Positions 9,447-17,693 of a stretch of DNA of 64,000 bases are shown here, piece by piece (position 1 is the stretch's first letter; every line of letters begins with the position of its first letter). This DNA is from CAVRCA01 sp963719345. GTDB lineage: Bacteria > Pseudomonadota > Alphaproteobacteria > Acetobacterales > Acetobacteraceae. The DNA is taken from NCBI GenBank assembly GCA_963719345.1, contig CAVRCA010000001.1:1364001-1428000 (forward strand), written 5' to 3'. The notes beneath the pieces were generated by a model, which saw only the letters and a list, made by a program, of their open reading frames with translations, did not search any database and was not told the origin of the DNA. The translations under genes and the position numbers were made by a program.

Positions 9447-10061
9447 TCAGCGGGAGTAGAACTCCACCACCAGGTTCGGCTCCATCTGCACCGGATACGG
9501 CACGTCGGACAGCTTGGGCGGCCGGGTGAAGCGCCCCTTCATCGCCCGGTGATCGACCTCGAGATACTCGGGCACGTCGCGCTCGCCGCTCTGCGAGGCG
9601 TCCAGCACCACCGCGAGCTGCTTGGATTTGTCCCGCACCTCGATCGTGTCGTTGTCCTTCACCGAGTAGGACGGGATGTTGAGCTTGCGCCCGTTCACCG
9701 TCAGGTGGCCGTGCGACACGAACTGGCGGGCGGCGAACGGGGTGACGGCGAACTTCATGCGGTAGACCACCGCATCCAGCCGACGCTCCAGCAGCTCGAT
9801 CAGGTTCTCGCTGGTGTCGCCCTTCCGGCGCACCGCTTCCTCGTAGTATTTGCGGAACTGCTTCTCGCCGATATTGCCGTAATAACCCTTCAGCTTCTGC
9901 TTGGCCATCAGCTGCACGCCGAAGTCGGTCGCCTTCTTGCGCCGCTGGCCGTGCTGGCCGGGGCCGTATTCGCGCTTGTTGATCGGCGATTTCGGCCGCC
10001 CCCAAAGGTTGACGCCCAGGCGGCGGTTGATCTTGTACTTGCTTTCGGCGCGCTTGGTCAT
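9447..10061 (-). CDS. rpsD: 30S ribosomal protein S4
   Basis: 204 residues, the normal bacterial length. Primary 16S rRNA-binding protein that nucleates small-subunit assembly. It starts MTKRAESKYKINRRLGVNLW, has the KREYGPGQHGQ segment, and the S4 RNA-binding domain around RRLDAVVYRMKFAVTPFAAR and HLTVNGRKLNIPSY. It is encoded alone, as in many alphaproteobacteria, not in the alpha operon. The 210 bases upstream carry its promoter. Confidence 0.97.
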   Translation of the reverse strand: MTKRAESKYKINRRLGVNLWGRPKSPINKREYGPGQHGQRRKKATDFGVQLMAKQKLKGYYGNIGEKQFRKYYEEAVRRKGDTSENLIELLERRLDAVVYRMKFAVTPFAARQFVSHGHLTVNGRKLNIPSYSVKDNDTIEVRDKSKQLAVVLDASQSGERDVPEYLEVDHRAMKGRFTRPPKLSDVPYPVQMEPNLVVEFYSR

Positions 10062-10271
10062 GCGCGTGGCCTCTTTCTTCTATGCCCGACCGCAATCACG
10101 GTTTTGGTCCTGGCTTGTTGCACCGGTAGTCCGCCCGCATGGCAGGCGGCGGGCGCGGACCCGAGCGGCCCGTCCACGTTCCCGGCAGTGGCGGGCGACA
10201 TAGGGGGCGGCCAGCCGCTTGTCAAACCGGCCACTTGTCAAACCGAACCGGCGCCCGTAGCTCCCACCGGC

Positions 10272-10475
10272 ATGGTCGAACGCGGCGACATCATCTGGCT
10301 CGGGGTCGCCGCAGGGGTCAGCGGCGGCCTGCTCGGCGGCATCATGCTCGGCATCGGCATGGATTTGATCATCAACGGCCAGCCGCTCGGCTGGCTGCTC
10401 ATGCTGCCTGGCGCGCCGGCTTCCGCCCTGCCCGGCTGGCTGATGGCGCGCCGCCTCGCAGCAGGGCTTCGTTAG
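10272..10475 (+). CDS. 67-residue two-helix membrane protein (hypothetical)
   Basis: ATG at 10272 to TAG at 10475. Residues about 6-33 (IIWLGVAAGVSGGLLGGIML and on) and 41-60 (LLMLPGAPASALPGWLMA) form two membrane helices rich in glycine. No ribosome site is strong. It converges with the enoyl-CoA hydratase gene and overlaps its stop by 4 bases. The hydrophobic pattern is coherent and not expected of antisense noise. No family recognised. Confidence 0.5.
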   Translation: MVERGDIIWLGVAAGVSGGLLGGIMLGIGMDLIINGQPLGWLLMLPGAPASALPGWLMARRLAAGLR

Positions 10476-11260
10476 CTTCTCTTGCGAGCGGCGAGACGCG
10501 CGGCGACGCTGGCCGCGACGATCGGCGACCGCCGGCTCGCCGCCGAGGCGGCATCGGCCTCCGCGGGGTCCATGTCGCCGCCGGCGATGCGGTTGATGGC
10601 GCGTTTCATGCCCTGGATGACCTCGGCGCTCGGGGCGTCGGCGATCAGTTTCGCGATCACGTCGACCCGCGCCCGCAACGCGGTCCCGTCGGGCACGATC
10701 TCGTCGAGATAGCCGATCCGCAGCATCTCCGCCGCATCCAGGGTCTCGCCGAGGAGAAACAGGCGCTTCGCCGCTCCCGGTCCCATCCGCGTCGTGTAGC
10801 GACGGATGCCGCTCGCGTAGTAATGCAGCCCGATCTGGCCGGCCGGCATCATGATGCGGGTCTGGGCGACCCCGATGCGGAAGTCGCAGGCGAGCCCGAG
10901 GTCGGTGCCGCCGCCGTAGACGCCGCCGTTGAGGGCGGCGATGGTCGGCACCCGCATCGCCTCCAGCCGATCGACCAGGGTCGCGAACGAGAATTTTTCC
11001 GCTACCGGCGCCTCGCCCGAGGCACCCTTGGCCAGCGCTCCGAGATCGTAGCCCGAGCAGAAGCTGCGGCCGTTGCCGGTAAGCACCATGACGCGCACGT
11101 CGGGGTTGGCGTCGAGTTCGCCCAGCAGGTTGCCGAGCGCGGTGAGATCCTTGCCGTCGAGCCGGTTGTGCTGCGCCGGGCGGTTCAGGGTCACGGTCGC
11201 GCGGCCCCCGGCGATGTCGACCAGCAGCGGATTCTCGGCGGCCATGGGCGCTTCGGGCAT
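10472..11260 (-). CDS. Enoyl-CoA hydratase/isomerase family protein
   Basis: 262 residues of the crotonase fold. Oxyanion-hole segments are visible at SFCSGYDLGALA and AALNGGVYGGGTDLGLACDF. The position that carries the first catalytic glutamate in classic hydratases (EVGL/ELGL) reads GQIGLHYYASGIRRY here, and no replacement glutamate follows, so simple syn-hydration is unlikely; an isomerase, thioesterase or dehalogenase-like reaction is possible. A second in-frame ATG (MAAENPLL) lies five codons in. It is transcribed after the TrmJ-like gene with a 33-base gap. Confidence 0.85.
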   Translation of the reverse strand: MPEAPMAAENPLLVDIAGGRATVTLNRPAQHNRLDGKDLTALGNLLGELDANPDVRVMVLTGNGRSFCSGYDLGALAKGASGEAPVAEKFSFATLVDRLEAMRVPTIAALNGGVYGGGTDLGLACDFRIGVAQTRIMMPAGQIGLHYYASGIRRYTTRMGPGAAKRLFLLGETLDAAEMLRIGYLDEIVPDGTALRARVDVIAKLIADAPSAEVIQGMKRAINRIAGGDMDPAEADAASAASRRSPIVAASVAARLAARKRS

Positions 11261-11293
11261 CGACGTTTCTCCCCTTCGTTGCCGCGTGGAGTA

Positions 11294-12091
11294 TCAGGTC
11301 TCGGGCGGTTCCTCCACCCGCCCTGCCGGCCGGCGGCCATGGGCGAGTTCGGTGACGATGCCGTGCAGCGTGCGCAGCTCCTGCTGCGTCACCTCGCCGC
11401 GCTGGAACAGGTGGCGGATGTTGCGCACCATGCCGGGCCGCTTCGGCAGGTTGCGCAGGAAGCCGCAGGCGTCGAGTTCCCCGGTCAGGTGCGTGAGGAA
11501 ATTATCGAGTTCGGCCTTGGTGGCGATCTCGGTCTCGTTGGTCATGAAGTCGCGCGGCAGGGTTTCGTCCGCGGCGGTCCACCACTCATAGGCCAGCACC
11601 ATCACGGCATGGCCGAGATTGAGCGACATGAACGCCGGGTTGAGCGGGATGCGGACCAGCGCGTCCGCCTCGGCCATGTCCTCGTTGTCGAGGCCGGCGC
11701 GCTCGGGTCCGAACAGCACGCCGGCCCGCAGGTCGCGGGCGCAGATCAGCCGCAGCTCGGCGGCCGCCCCCCGGGCGGTGAGCACCGGCTTGATGATGTG
11801 GCGCGGCCGCGGACAGGTGGCGAACACGTGCTGGAGGTCGGCGACCGCCTCGCGCACGCTGCCGAACAGGCCGGCGGCGTCGAGGATACGATCGGCCCCC
11901 GAGGACGCCCGCCACGCCTTTTCCTGCGGCCAGCCGTCGCGCGGGGCGATCAGGCGGAGGTGGAACAGGCCGCCATTCGCCATGGCTCGCGCCACGGCAC
12001 CAATATTTTCCGCAAGCTGCGGGCGGACGAGCACGACGACCGGGCTGTTGCCGAGCGGTACGAGCGGGGCACCGCCGTCACGCCCGGTCAC
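11294..12091 (-). CDS. trmJ: RNA 2'-O-methyltransferase, TrmJ/TrmH (SpoU) family
   Basis: About 265 residues from a GTG at 12091, 7 bases after the cysS stop; longer in-frame starts would overlap cysS. SPOUT-fold motifs are all present: motif 1 VLVRPQLAENIGAVARAMAN, motif 2 VLFGPERAGLDNEDM, and motif 3 IPLNPAFMSLNLGHAVMVL. These bind S-adenosylmethionine in the trefoil knot. TrmJ methylates the ribose of tRNA position 32; the family match is strong but target assignment is by homology. The C-terminal helix bundle (HLFQRGEVTQQELRTLHGI) is as in TrmJ. Confidence 0.88.
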   Translation of the reverse strand: MTGRDGGAPLVPLGNSPVVVLVRPQLAENIGAVARAMANGGLFHLRLIAPRDGWPQEKAWRASSGADRILDAAGLFGSVREAVADLQHVFATCPRPRHIIKPVLTARGAAAELRLICARDLRAGVLFGPERAGLDNEDMAEADALVRIPLNPAFMSLNLGHAVMVLAYEWWTAADETLPRDFMTNETEIATKAELDNFLTHLTGELDACGFLRNLPKRPGMVRNIRHLFQRGEVTQQELRTLHGIVTELAHGRRPAGRVEEPPET

Positions 12092-12098
12092 GCGGCGC

Positions 12099-13452
12099 TC
12101 ACGACACCCGCCGCCATGTCGTGCCTCGCGGCCCATCCTCCAGCACGACGCCACGCGTGGCGAGTTCGGCACGAATTGCGTCGGCGCGGGCGAAGTCGCG
12201 CGCCTGGCGCGCTGTCAGACGGGCAGCGATCGCGGTTTCGATGTCGCCGGCATCCGTCCCGCCCTGGAACCAGACGGCTGGCTCGGTCTGCAAGACCCCA
12301 AGCAAGTGCCCCGCGGCGCGCAAGCGGGCCGCCGCTCCCGCATCCCCCGCCAGGGCGGCATCGGCGTCGGCGTGCATGGCCGACACCGCGAGCGGCGTGT
12401 TCAGGTCGTCGGAAAGCGCCGCCGAAACCGCGTCCGAGAGGCTTCCGTCGGCCAATCCAGGGTGATGCTCAAGCGCGCGATAGAACCGGTCGAGATCCTT
12501 GCGCGCCGCCGCCAAGGCGGTGTCCGAAAAATCCAGCTCCGCCCGGTAGTGCGTGCGGAGCAGCAGCAACCGCACCGCCTCAGCCGGTGCGCGCGGCCAG
12601 CACGTCCCGGATGGTGAAGAAATTGCCGAGGCTCTTCGACATTTTCTCGCCGTTGACCAGCAGCATGCCGTTGTGCAGCCAGTAGCGGGCGAAATGGCTG
12701 CCGGGGAACGCGCAGACGCTCTGCGCCAGCTCGTTCTCGTGATGCGGAAAGATCAGGTCGCGGCCGCCGCCGTGGATGTCGAACGTTTCGCCTAAATAAC
12801 GCCACGACATCGCGGAGCACTCGATGTGCCAGCCGGGGCGGCCACGCCCCCACGGACTGTCCCAGCCCGGCAGGTCGGGGGTCGAGGGCTTCCACAACAC
12901 GAAGTCGCCGGGATCGCGCTTGTAGGGTGCGATATCGACGCGGGCGCCGGCCAGCAACTCGTCGGGACTGCGGCCCGACAGCCGGCCGTACTCGGCAAAG
13001 CTGGCAACGGAAAAAAGGACGTGGCCCTCGGCAACGTAGGCGTGCCCGGCGTCGATCAGCCGGCCGATCAGTTCGATCATTTCGGGAATGTGCGCGGTCG
13101 CCGCAGGCTCCTCGTCAGGCGGCAGCACGCCGAGTGCGGCCATGTCGGCGTGGAAGTCGGCGGTTGTCTGGTCGGTGATCGCGGCGATGGGCTCGCCGCT
13201 CTCGCGGGCGCGCGCGTTGATCTTGTCGTCCACGTCGGTGATGTTGCGGACGTAGGTTACCTGCTTTTCGCCATAGAGCGTCCGCAGCAACCGGACCAGC
13301 ACGTCGAATACGACCATCGGCCGGGCGTTGCCGATATGGGCGAGGTCATAGACGGTCGGCCCGCAGACGTACATCCGCACGTTGGCGGGATCGAGCGGCT
13401 CAAACCGCTCCTTCCTCCGGGTCCGGCTGTTGGTCAGAAGAAGGTCGGGCAT
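12099..13452 (-). CDS. cysS: Cysteinyl-tRNA synthetase (frame-disrupted once)
   Basis: Class Ia synthetase charging tRNA-Cys. About 451 codons from ATG at 13452. The N-terminal part has the zinc and substrate motif MYVCGPTVYDLAHIGNARP (HIGH-like HIGN), the zinc ligands in WHIECSAMS and FPHHENE, and the KMSKS signature in GEKMSKSLGNFF. The frame stops early at AARTG; the C-terminal anticodon-binding part continues in another frame from AVRLLLLRTHYRAELDFSD to TWRRVS. Near 12588-12594 a GCGCGC run is short by two bases (or has one extra), giving the break. Sequencing error is the likely cause since the gene is essential. Confidence 0.93.
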
Positions 13453-13532
13453 CGGTCGGGCATCCCAGACAATGCCGCTTTCTCGGCCAACCCGCGCGAC
13501 AGATCAACGCCGTCCGGTTTGCGGGCGCGGGA

Positions 13533-14570
13533 TCACCCCTCGTCGCGCAACAGGTCGAGCTGGGAGGGGCGGGCCGGCAGCGGCAGGTCGAGGTGACGCC
13601 AGCCGGGCTCGCCCAGCATGCGGCCGCGACTGGTGCGCAGGATCAGCCCCTCCTGGATCAGGAACGGCTCGACCACGTCCTCGAGCGTGTCGCGCGCCTC
13701 CGACAGCGCCGCCGCCAAGGTCTCGACCCCGACCGGCCCGCCGTTGTGGTGGCGGGCGATGCGCAGCAGGTAGCGGCGGTCCATCGCATCGAGCCCGAGC
13801 CGGTCCACCTCCAGCCGGGTCAGCGCCGCATCCGCCACGGCGCGGTCCACCGGGTCGGCGCCCTGCACCGCCGCGATGTCGCGCACCCGCCGCAGCAGAC
13901 GCCCGGCGATGCGCGGCGTCCCGCGGGAGCGGCGGGCGATTTCCTCGGCGCCGTCCGGGGTCAGCCGGAAGCCGAGCTTTTCCGCCCCGCGCGTCACGAT
14001 CAGCTCAAGCTCCTCGGGGGTGTAGAAAACCAGGCGCAGCGGGATGCCGAAGCGGTCGCGCAGCGGCGTCGCCAGCAGGCCGGCGCGGGTGGTGGCGCCG
14101 ACCAGGGTGAACGGCGGCAGGTCGATGCGCACGCTGCGCGCCGCCGGGCCCTCGCCGATGATGAGGTCCAGTTGAAAGTCCTCCATCGCCGGGTAGAGCA
14201 CCTCCTCGATGGCGGCCTGCAGGCGGTGGATCTCGTCGATGAACAGCACGTCGCGCGGCTGCAGGTTGGTCAGGATGGCGGCGAGGTCGCCGGCGCGCTG
14301 GATCACCGGGCCGGAGGTGGCGCGGAACCCGACGCCGAGCTCGCGTGCGACGATCTGGGCCAGCGTGGTCTTGCCGAGGCCGGGCGGCCCGTGCAGCAGC
14401 ACGTGGTCGAGCGCCTCGCCGCGCCCGCGTGCCGCCTCGATGAACACGGCGAGGTTTTCCCGGCTCGCCCTCTGGCCGATGAACTCGCGCAGGGTCTGCG
14501 GCCGCAGGCTGGCCTCCGCCGCGTCCTCCGACGCACGGGTCGGCGCCACCGTGCGCTCGTCGCCGCTCAC
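13533..14570 (-). CDS. ruvB: Holliday junction branch migration ATPase RuvB
   Basis: 345 residues. AAA+ motor of the RuvAB complex. Walker A GPPGLGKTT, Walker B in LFIDEIHRL, sensor 1 GATTRAG, arginine finger region AARR/RSRGTPRIAGRLLRR, and the C-terminal winged helix ending in GRMLGEPGWRHL. The start overlaps the ruvA stop by four bases (ATGA), so translation is coupled. Last gene of the ruvC-ruvA-ruvB operon. Confidence 0.97.
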   Translation of the reverse strand: MSGDERTVAPTRASEDAAEASLRPQTLREFIGQRASRENLAVFIEAARGRGEALDHVLLHGPPGLGKTTLAQIVARELGVGFRATSGPVIQRAGDLAAILTNLQPRDVLFIDEIHRLQAAIEEVLYPAMEDFQLDLIIGEGPAARSVRIDLPPFTLVGATTRAGLLATPLRDRFGIPLRLVFYTPEELELIVTRGAEKLGFRLTPDGAEEIARRSRGTPRIAGRLLRRVRDIAAVQGADPVDRAVADAALTRLEVDRLGLDAMDRRYLLRIARHHNGGPVGVETLAAALSEARDTLEDVVEPFLIQEGLILRTSRGRMLGEPGWRHLDLPLPARPSQLDLLRDEG

Positions 14571-15187
14571 GGCGTCCGGCCTTGCGCCAGCTCGCGCAGG
14601 CTGTCGCGGATCACCGCGTCGATCGCGGCGTCCTCACCCAGCCTTGCCAGCACGCCGGCCACCACCGGCTGCGCCTCCGGTCGCCGGTAGCCGAGGTTGA
14701 CCAGTGCGGACAGCGCATCCTCGAACACTCGGGGGACGCCGGGCGGCCCGAGCGGGGTTGCCGGCAGCCCGGGCGCGGCGGGCAGCGCCCCGGCCTTTTC
14801 CCGCAGTTCCGTCAGCACCCGGATGGCGAGCTTGGCCCCGACGCCGGGCGCGCGGGTCAGGCTGGCGCGGTCGCCGGCCGCGATCGCGCCGACGAGATCG
14901 CGCGGCGAGAGCGCGGAAAGGATGCCGAGCGCCACCCGCGCGCCGACGCCCTGCACCGTGGTCAGCAGGCGGAACCAGTCGCGCTCGGCCGGGTCGGCGA
15001 AGCCGAACAGGGTGATCGCGTCCTCGCGCACCTGCGTCTCGACCAGGAGCTGCGCCAGCGCCGGCGGCCCCGGCAGCGCGGCCAGGGTGCGGGTGGAGGC
15101 GTGGACGAGATAGCCCACCCCGTTCACGTCGAGCACGCAGCGCCCCTCCTCCAGTCCGTCGACCCGGCCGGTGAGCTTGGCGATCAA
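14567..15187 (-). CDS. ruvA: Holliday junction DNA helicase subunit RuvA
   Basis: 206 residues. Binds four-way junctions as a tetramer and loads RuvB. OB-fold start MIAKLTGRVDGLEEGRCVLD, HhH motifs around LLTTVQGVGARVALGILSAL and LTRAPGVGAKLAIRVLTELR, and a C-terminal RuvB-binding domain (ALVNLGYRRPEAQPVV). The start codon is TTG at 15187 and overlaps the ruvC stop (TTGA). Its ribosome site, GGGTGAG, lies inside the inverted-repeat element that ends ruvC. Confidence 0.96.
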   Translation of the reverse strand: MIAKLTGRVDGLEEGRCVLDVNGVGYLVHASTRTLAALPGPPALAQLLVETQVREDAITLFGFADPAERDWFRLLTTVQGVGARVALGILSALSPRDLVGAIAAGDRASLTRAPGVGAKLAIRVLTELREKAGALPAAPGLPATPLGPPGVPRVFEDALSALVNLGYRRPEAQPVVAGVLARLGEDAAIDAVIRDSLRELAQGRTP

Positions 15188-15750
15188 GACCGCTCACCCA
15201 ACCCTCGCCCCGACGGAGAGGGTTTTTTCTCCCCCTCTCCCCTAGAGAGAGGGTCGGGGTGAGGGTTCCAAGCGACCCGGGTCGCCCGGTGATGCGCATG
15301 GCAGATCGCCACCGCCAGCGCATCCGCCGCGTCCGCCCGGCGCAGCTCCGCCCCCGGCAGCAGGCGGCGGACCATCGCCTGCACCTGCTGCTTCTCCGCG
15401 CCACCGGTGCCGACCACCGCCATCTTCACCGACTTGGCGGCGTATTCGAGGACCGGGATGCCCGCCAGCGCCGGCGCCAGCAGCGCGATGCCGCGCGCGT
15501 AGCCGAGCTTCAGCGTCGCCGCGCCGTTGCGGTTGACATAGGTCTCCTCGACCGCCGCCTCGGCCGGGCGATATTCGGCCAGCAACGCCAGCAGCGCGGC
15601 GTGCAGCACGCACAGCCGGTCGGGCACGCCCGTATTGTGGTCGGTCGCGATCACGCCGTCCGCGATGTGGCGCAGCCGGTTGCCGTCGATCTCGATCACG
15701 CCCCAGCCCGTGCAGCGCAGGCCGGGGTCGACCCCGAGCAGCCTCACCAT
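15184..15750 (-). CDS. ruvC: Holliday junction resolvase RuvC, with repeat-encoded C-terminal tail
   Basis: 188 residues. Endonuclease that resolves Holliday junctions with RuvAB. Catalytic acids are seen in LLGVDPGLRCTGWG (D8), VEETYVNRN, and RRADAADALAVAICHAHH. The normal protein ends soon after HHRA; here about 25 extra residues (NPHPDPLSRGEGEKKPSPSG and a GLGERS end) come from an intergenic palindromic repeat that has moved into the 3' end. The tail is charged and proline-rich and probably tolerated rather than functional. Confidence 0.95.
   Translation of the reverse strand: MVRLLGVDPGLRCTGWGVIEIDGNRLRHIADGVIATDHNTGVPDRLCVLHAALLALLAEYRPAEAAVEETYVNRNGAATLKLGYARGIALLAPALAGIPVLEYAAKSVKMAVVGTGGAEKQQVQAMVRRLLPGAELRRADAADALAVAICHAHHRATRVAWNPHPDPLSRGEGEKKPSPSGRGLGERS
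15200..15267. repeat. Palindromic intergenic-type repeat inside the ruvC 3' end
   Basis: Arms AACCCTCGCCCCGAC (15200-15214) and GTCGGGGTGAGGGTT (15253-15267) pair at 14 of 15 positions; an inner stem GGAGAGGG/CCCTCTCC flanks a T6 run. This is the common proteobacterial ALSPGERE-type repeat (its translations read like PHPDPLSRGEGE). It lies wholly in the ruvC coding frame and next to the ruvA start. Confidence 0.75.
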
Positions 15751-15777
15751 GTGCCCCCAATTCGCCCGCTATCCCGT

Positions 15778-16527
15778 TCAGGCGGAGAGTTTCTGCATCA
15801 CGGCGTCGGGGATGTCGAAGTTGGCGTAGACGTTCTGCACGTCGTCATTGTCGTCGAGCACGTCGATCAGCTTGAGCACCGGGGCGGCGCGCTCCTCGTC
15901 GAGCGTGACGCTGGTCGCCGGCCGCCAGTCCAGTTTTGCCAGATCGGGCGGCCCGAACCGGCTTTCCAGCGCGTCGCGGACGGCGAAGAAGTCGTCCACG
16001 GCGGCGGTGATCTCGTGCGCCTCGACGTCGCTCTCGACGTTCGTCGCCCCCGCCTCGATCGCCGCTTCCAGCATGGCATCGTCGCTCGCGACGCTCGCTG
16101 GATAGCGCACGACGCCCAGCCGCTCGAACAGGAAGGCGACCGAGTTGCTCTCGCCCAGCGCCCCGCCGTGCTTGGAGAACGCCGAGCGGAGGTCGGAGGC
16201 GGTGCGGTTGCGGTTGTCCGTCAGCGCCTCGACGATGATGGCGATGCCGGCCGGGCCATAACCCTCGTAGCGCACCTCGGCGTAGTCCTCGCCGCCGCCG
16301 GCGCCGGTCGCCTTCTTGATCGCCCGGTCGATCGTGTCGCGCGGCATGTTGACCAGCCGTGCGGCGGTGATGGCGGCGCGCAACCTCGGGTTCGAGCCCG
16401 GGTCGGGCAGGCCGGAGCGGGCGGCCACCGTGATCTCGCGGATCAGCTTGGCGAACTGCCGGGCGCGCCGCGCATCCTGCGCGCCCTTGCGGTGCATGAT
16501 GTTCTTGAACTGCGAATGTCCGGCCAT
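15778..16527 (-). CDS. yebC: YebC/PmpR (TACO1) family protein
   Basis: 249 residues, full length. It begins MAGHSQFKNIMHRKGAQDAR, then KLIREITVAAR, LRAAITAARLVNMPRDTIDR, and the family hallmark YEGYGPAGIAIIVEALTDNR. Members act as translation factors that ease ribosome stalling or as DNA-binding regulators; which applies here cannot be told. It stands upstream of ruvC, the usual order. Its first 62 bases and some leader are duplicated about 800 bases upstream, beyond the BrnT/BrnA pair. Confidence 0.95.
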   Translation of the reverse strand: MAGHSQFKNIMHRKGAQDARRARQFAKLIREITVAARSGLPDPGSNPRLRAAITAARLVNMPRDTIDRAIKKATGAGGGEDYAEVRYEGYGPAGIAIIVEALTDNRNRTASDLRSAFSKHGGALGESNSVAFLFERLGVVRYPASVASDDAMLEAAIEAGATNVESDVEAHEITAAVDDFFAVRDALESRFGPPDLAKLDWRPATSVTLDEERAAPVLKLIDVLDDNDDVQNVYANFDIPDAVMQKLSA

Positions 16528-16539
16528 GGCCGTGTCCTA
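16450..16539. repeat. 90-bp direct repeat, copy A (yebC 5' end)
   Basis: Covers the first 26 codons of yebC and 12 bases of leader. It matches copy B at 17253-17342 at 87 of 90 positions, in the same orientation. The two copies bracket the BrnT/BrnA-type pair. Confidence 0.9.
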
Positions 16540-16606
16540 ACAAGACTTGGACGTGAAGGCACCGGGTTCTACCAGGATGAACGGACGCGACAATTGCACG
16601 CCACCG

Positions 16607-16867
16607 CTACCGCGAGCGGCGCCTCCCGGCGACAGCCTGTTCCATAAGACTTCGGATGAAGCGCGTATAAGGGATACCGGCCGCTTTCGCCCGTGCCTTG
16701 ACCGCATCGAGCAACGGTTGTGGCACTCGCATGTTGAGCTGTGCCGACTTCGCCTCGAACTCGAATTGCACCGGTTTGAACTGCGTGAAATCGAGGTCCG
16801 AAAGATCCGTGTCGAGAAAGGCCCTCGCGGCCTCATCGGTCTTCATCCGCGGAACTTTGCGCGGCAT
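16607..16867 (-). CDS. brnA: BrnA-type / CopG-like antitoxin
   Basis: 86 residues, or 79 if the ATG at 16846 is used. A charged N-terminus (SDLDFTQFKPVQFEFEAKSA) is followed by a ribbon-helix-helix region, QLNMRVPQPLLDAVKARAKA and YTRFIRSLMEQAV, which would bind the operator as a dimer. It overlaps the toxin gene by 35 bases and follows it, the usual toxin-first BrnT-BrnA order. The family name is inferred from the partner and fold. Confidence 0.8.
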   Translation of the reverse strand: MPRKVPRMKTDEAARAFLDTDLSDLDFTQFKPVQFEFEAKSAQLNMRVPQPLLDAVKARAKAAGIPYTRFIRSLMEQAVAGRRRSR

Positions 16868-17156
16868 AGGCCCTGATCTCCTTGGGATGCATATAGCGAG
16901 CAGTAATCGGCCGGATCAGCTTGGTTCCCCGACGCACCCGAATGGTGAACGCAACAAATACCGCCCGTCCTTTCTCCGTCTCGCCGATCGCGATGAAGCG
17001 ATTCCCCTCTCCGGCGTGTTTCAGGTCCGGTGCGACCCGGCCCGATCTCCTGAACAGCGCCTCGATGTCGGCGCAGGCAAGCCCGTGGCGCTCGCAGTGC
17101 TCCCGGTTGCCAGTGTCCCAGTCAAAACCTGCAACCGTTCCGTCGAAGAATGGCAC
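16833..17156 (-). CDS. brnT: BrnT family ribonuclease toxin
   Basis: 107 residues from GTG at 17156. The BrnT signature is clear: GFDWDTGNREHCERHGLAC near the N-terminus, an ALF segment, FIAIGETEKGRAVFVAFTIR in the middle, and IRPITARYMHPKEIRAY at the end. These RelE-fold RNases cut mRNA when free of antitoxin. A palindrome GTATATAC at 17166-17173 lies 10 bases upstream of the start and could be both -10 box and operator, implying an almost leaderless transcript. Confidence 0.88.
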   Translation of the reverse strand: MPFFDGTVAGFDWDTGNREHCERHGLACADIEALFRRSGRVAPDLKHAGEGNRFIAIGETEKGRAVFVAFTIRVRRGTKLIRPITARYMHPKEIRAYAAQSSADEDR

Positions 17157-17165
17157 TACGCTTTC

Positions 17166-17173
17166 GTATATAC
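17166..17173 (-). promoter_or_regulatory. Candidate promoter/operator of the brnTA pair
   Basis: Perfect 8-bp palindrome GTATATAC in an AT-rich patch (TTGTATATACGAA on the minus strand) within otherwise GC-rich DNA, 10 bases before the toxin GTG. A -10-like TATA and a dyad for a ribbon-helix-helix repressor coincide. No GGAGG precedes the start. Confidence 0.35.
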
Positions 17174-17252
17174 AATAGGAGGCGCCCGTTCAGCCAGATA
17201 CCACGCTTCGTGAGGAAGCGCTGCCGTGGGTACAACAGCACTTCCTTGCCTG

Positions 17253-17342
17253 GGCAAACTGCCGGGCGGGCCGCGCATCCTGCGCGCCCTTGCGGTGCAG
17301 GATGTTCTTGAACTGCGAATGTCCGGCCATGGCCGTGTCCTA
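17253..17342. repeat. 90-bp direct repeat, copy B (orphan yebC 5' fragment)
   Basis: Carries a second yebC start (MAGHSQFKNILHRKGAQDAR on the minus strand) and 12 bases of leader, then diverges. It differs from copy A at three positions. It is a truncated remnant; the frame continues into unrelated sequence. Confidence 0.9.
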
Positions 17343-17402
17343 CGTCCTGATCATCCTAGGATGCTGGGCCTATCGTGCCGGAGCAAAACCAAAGCCGCTC
17401 GC

Positions 17403-17693
17403 TCAGAAACCGATCTCTTTGCCGTGCCGGAGGGCGAGGATGACCACCGTTTGCGCATCAGCACGATAGCGCACCACGTATTCGCTGTCGCCGAACGAGA
17501 TCCACCAGTCGCGAAAGTTCGGGCCCATGCCGTCTATCGGTCTGCCGATTTCTGGGTATGTGCAGAGCGATTTCACGCCTGCTCGGATCCCGCGGATCGC
17601 TTGGCGCGCCGCTTGCGGGTTATCCCGGGAAATGAAGGCATGCAAGCGTGAAAGATCAGCAAGCGCTTCAGGCGCCCAGGTCAGCGATGGCAC
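17403..17693 (-). CDS. ParE/RelE family toxin
   Basis: 96 residues. ParE-like pattern: LTWAPEALADLSRLHAFISR at the start (helical hairpin), a middle YPEIGRPIDGM, and the terminal strands SEYVVRYRADAQTVVILALR with HGKE. ParE toxins poison gyrase; RelE kin cut mRNA. The gene start overlaps the antitoxin stop by 13 bases, giving antitoxin-toxin order. A second TA pair next to brnTA, in the same orientation. Confidence 0.85.
   Translation of the reverse strand: MPSLTWAPEALADLSRLHAFISRDNPQAARQAIRGIRAGVKSLCTYPEIGRPIDGMGPNFRDWWISFGDSEYVVRYRADAQTVVILALRHGKEIGF

Noticed and set aside
16385..16405. tRNA-like GGGTTCGAGCCC
   Set aside because: It lies inside the yebC coding frame with no cloverleaf around it. 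No tRNA or rRNA gene was found in the window.
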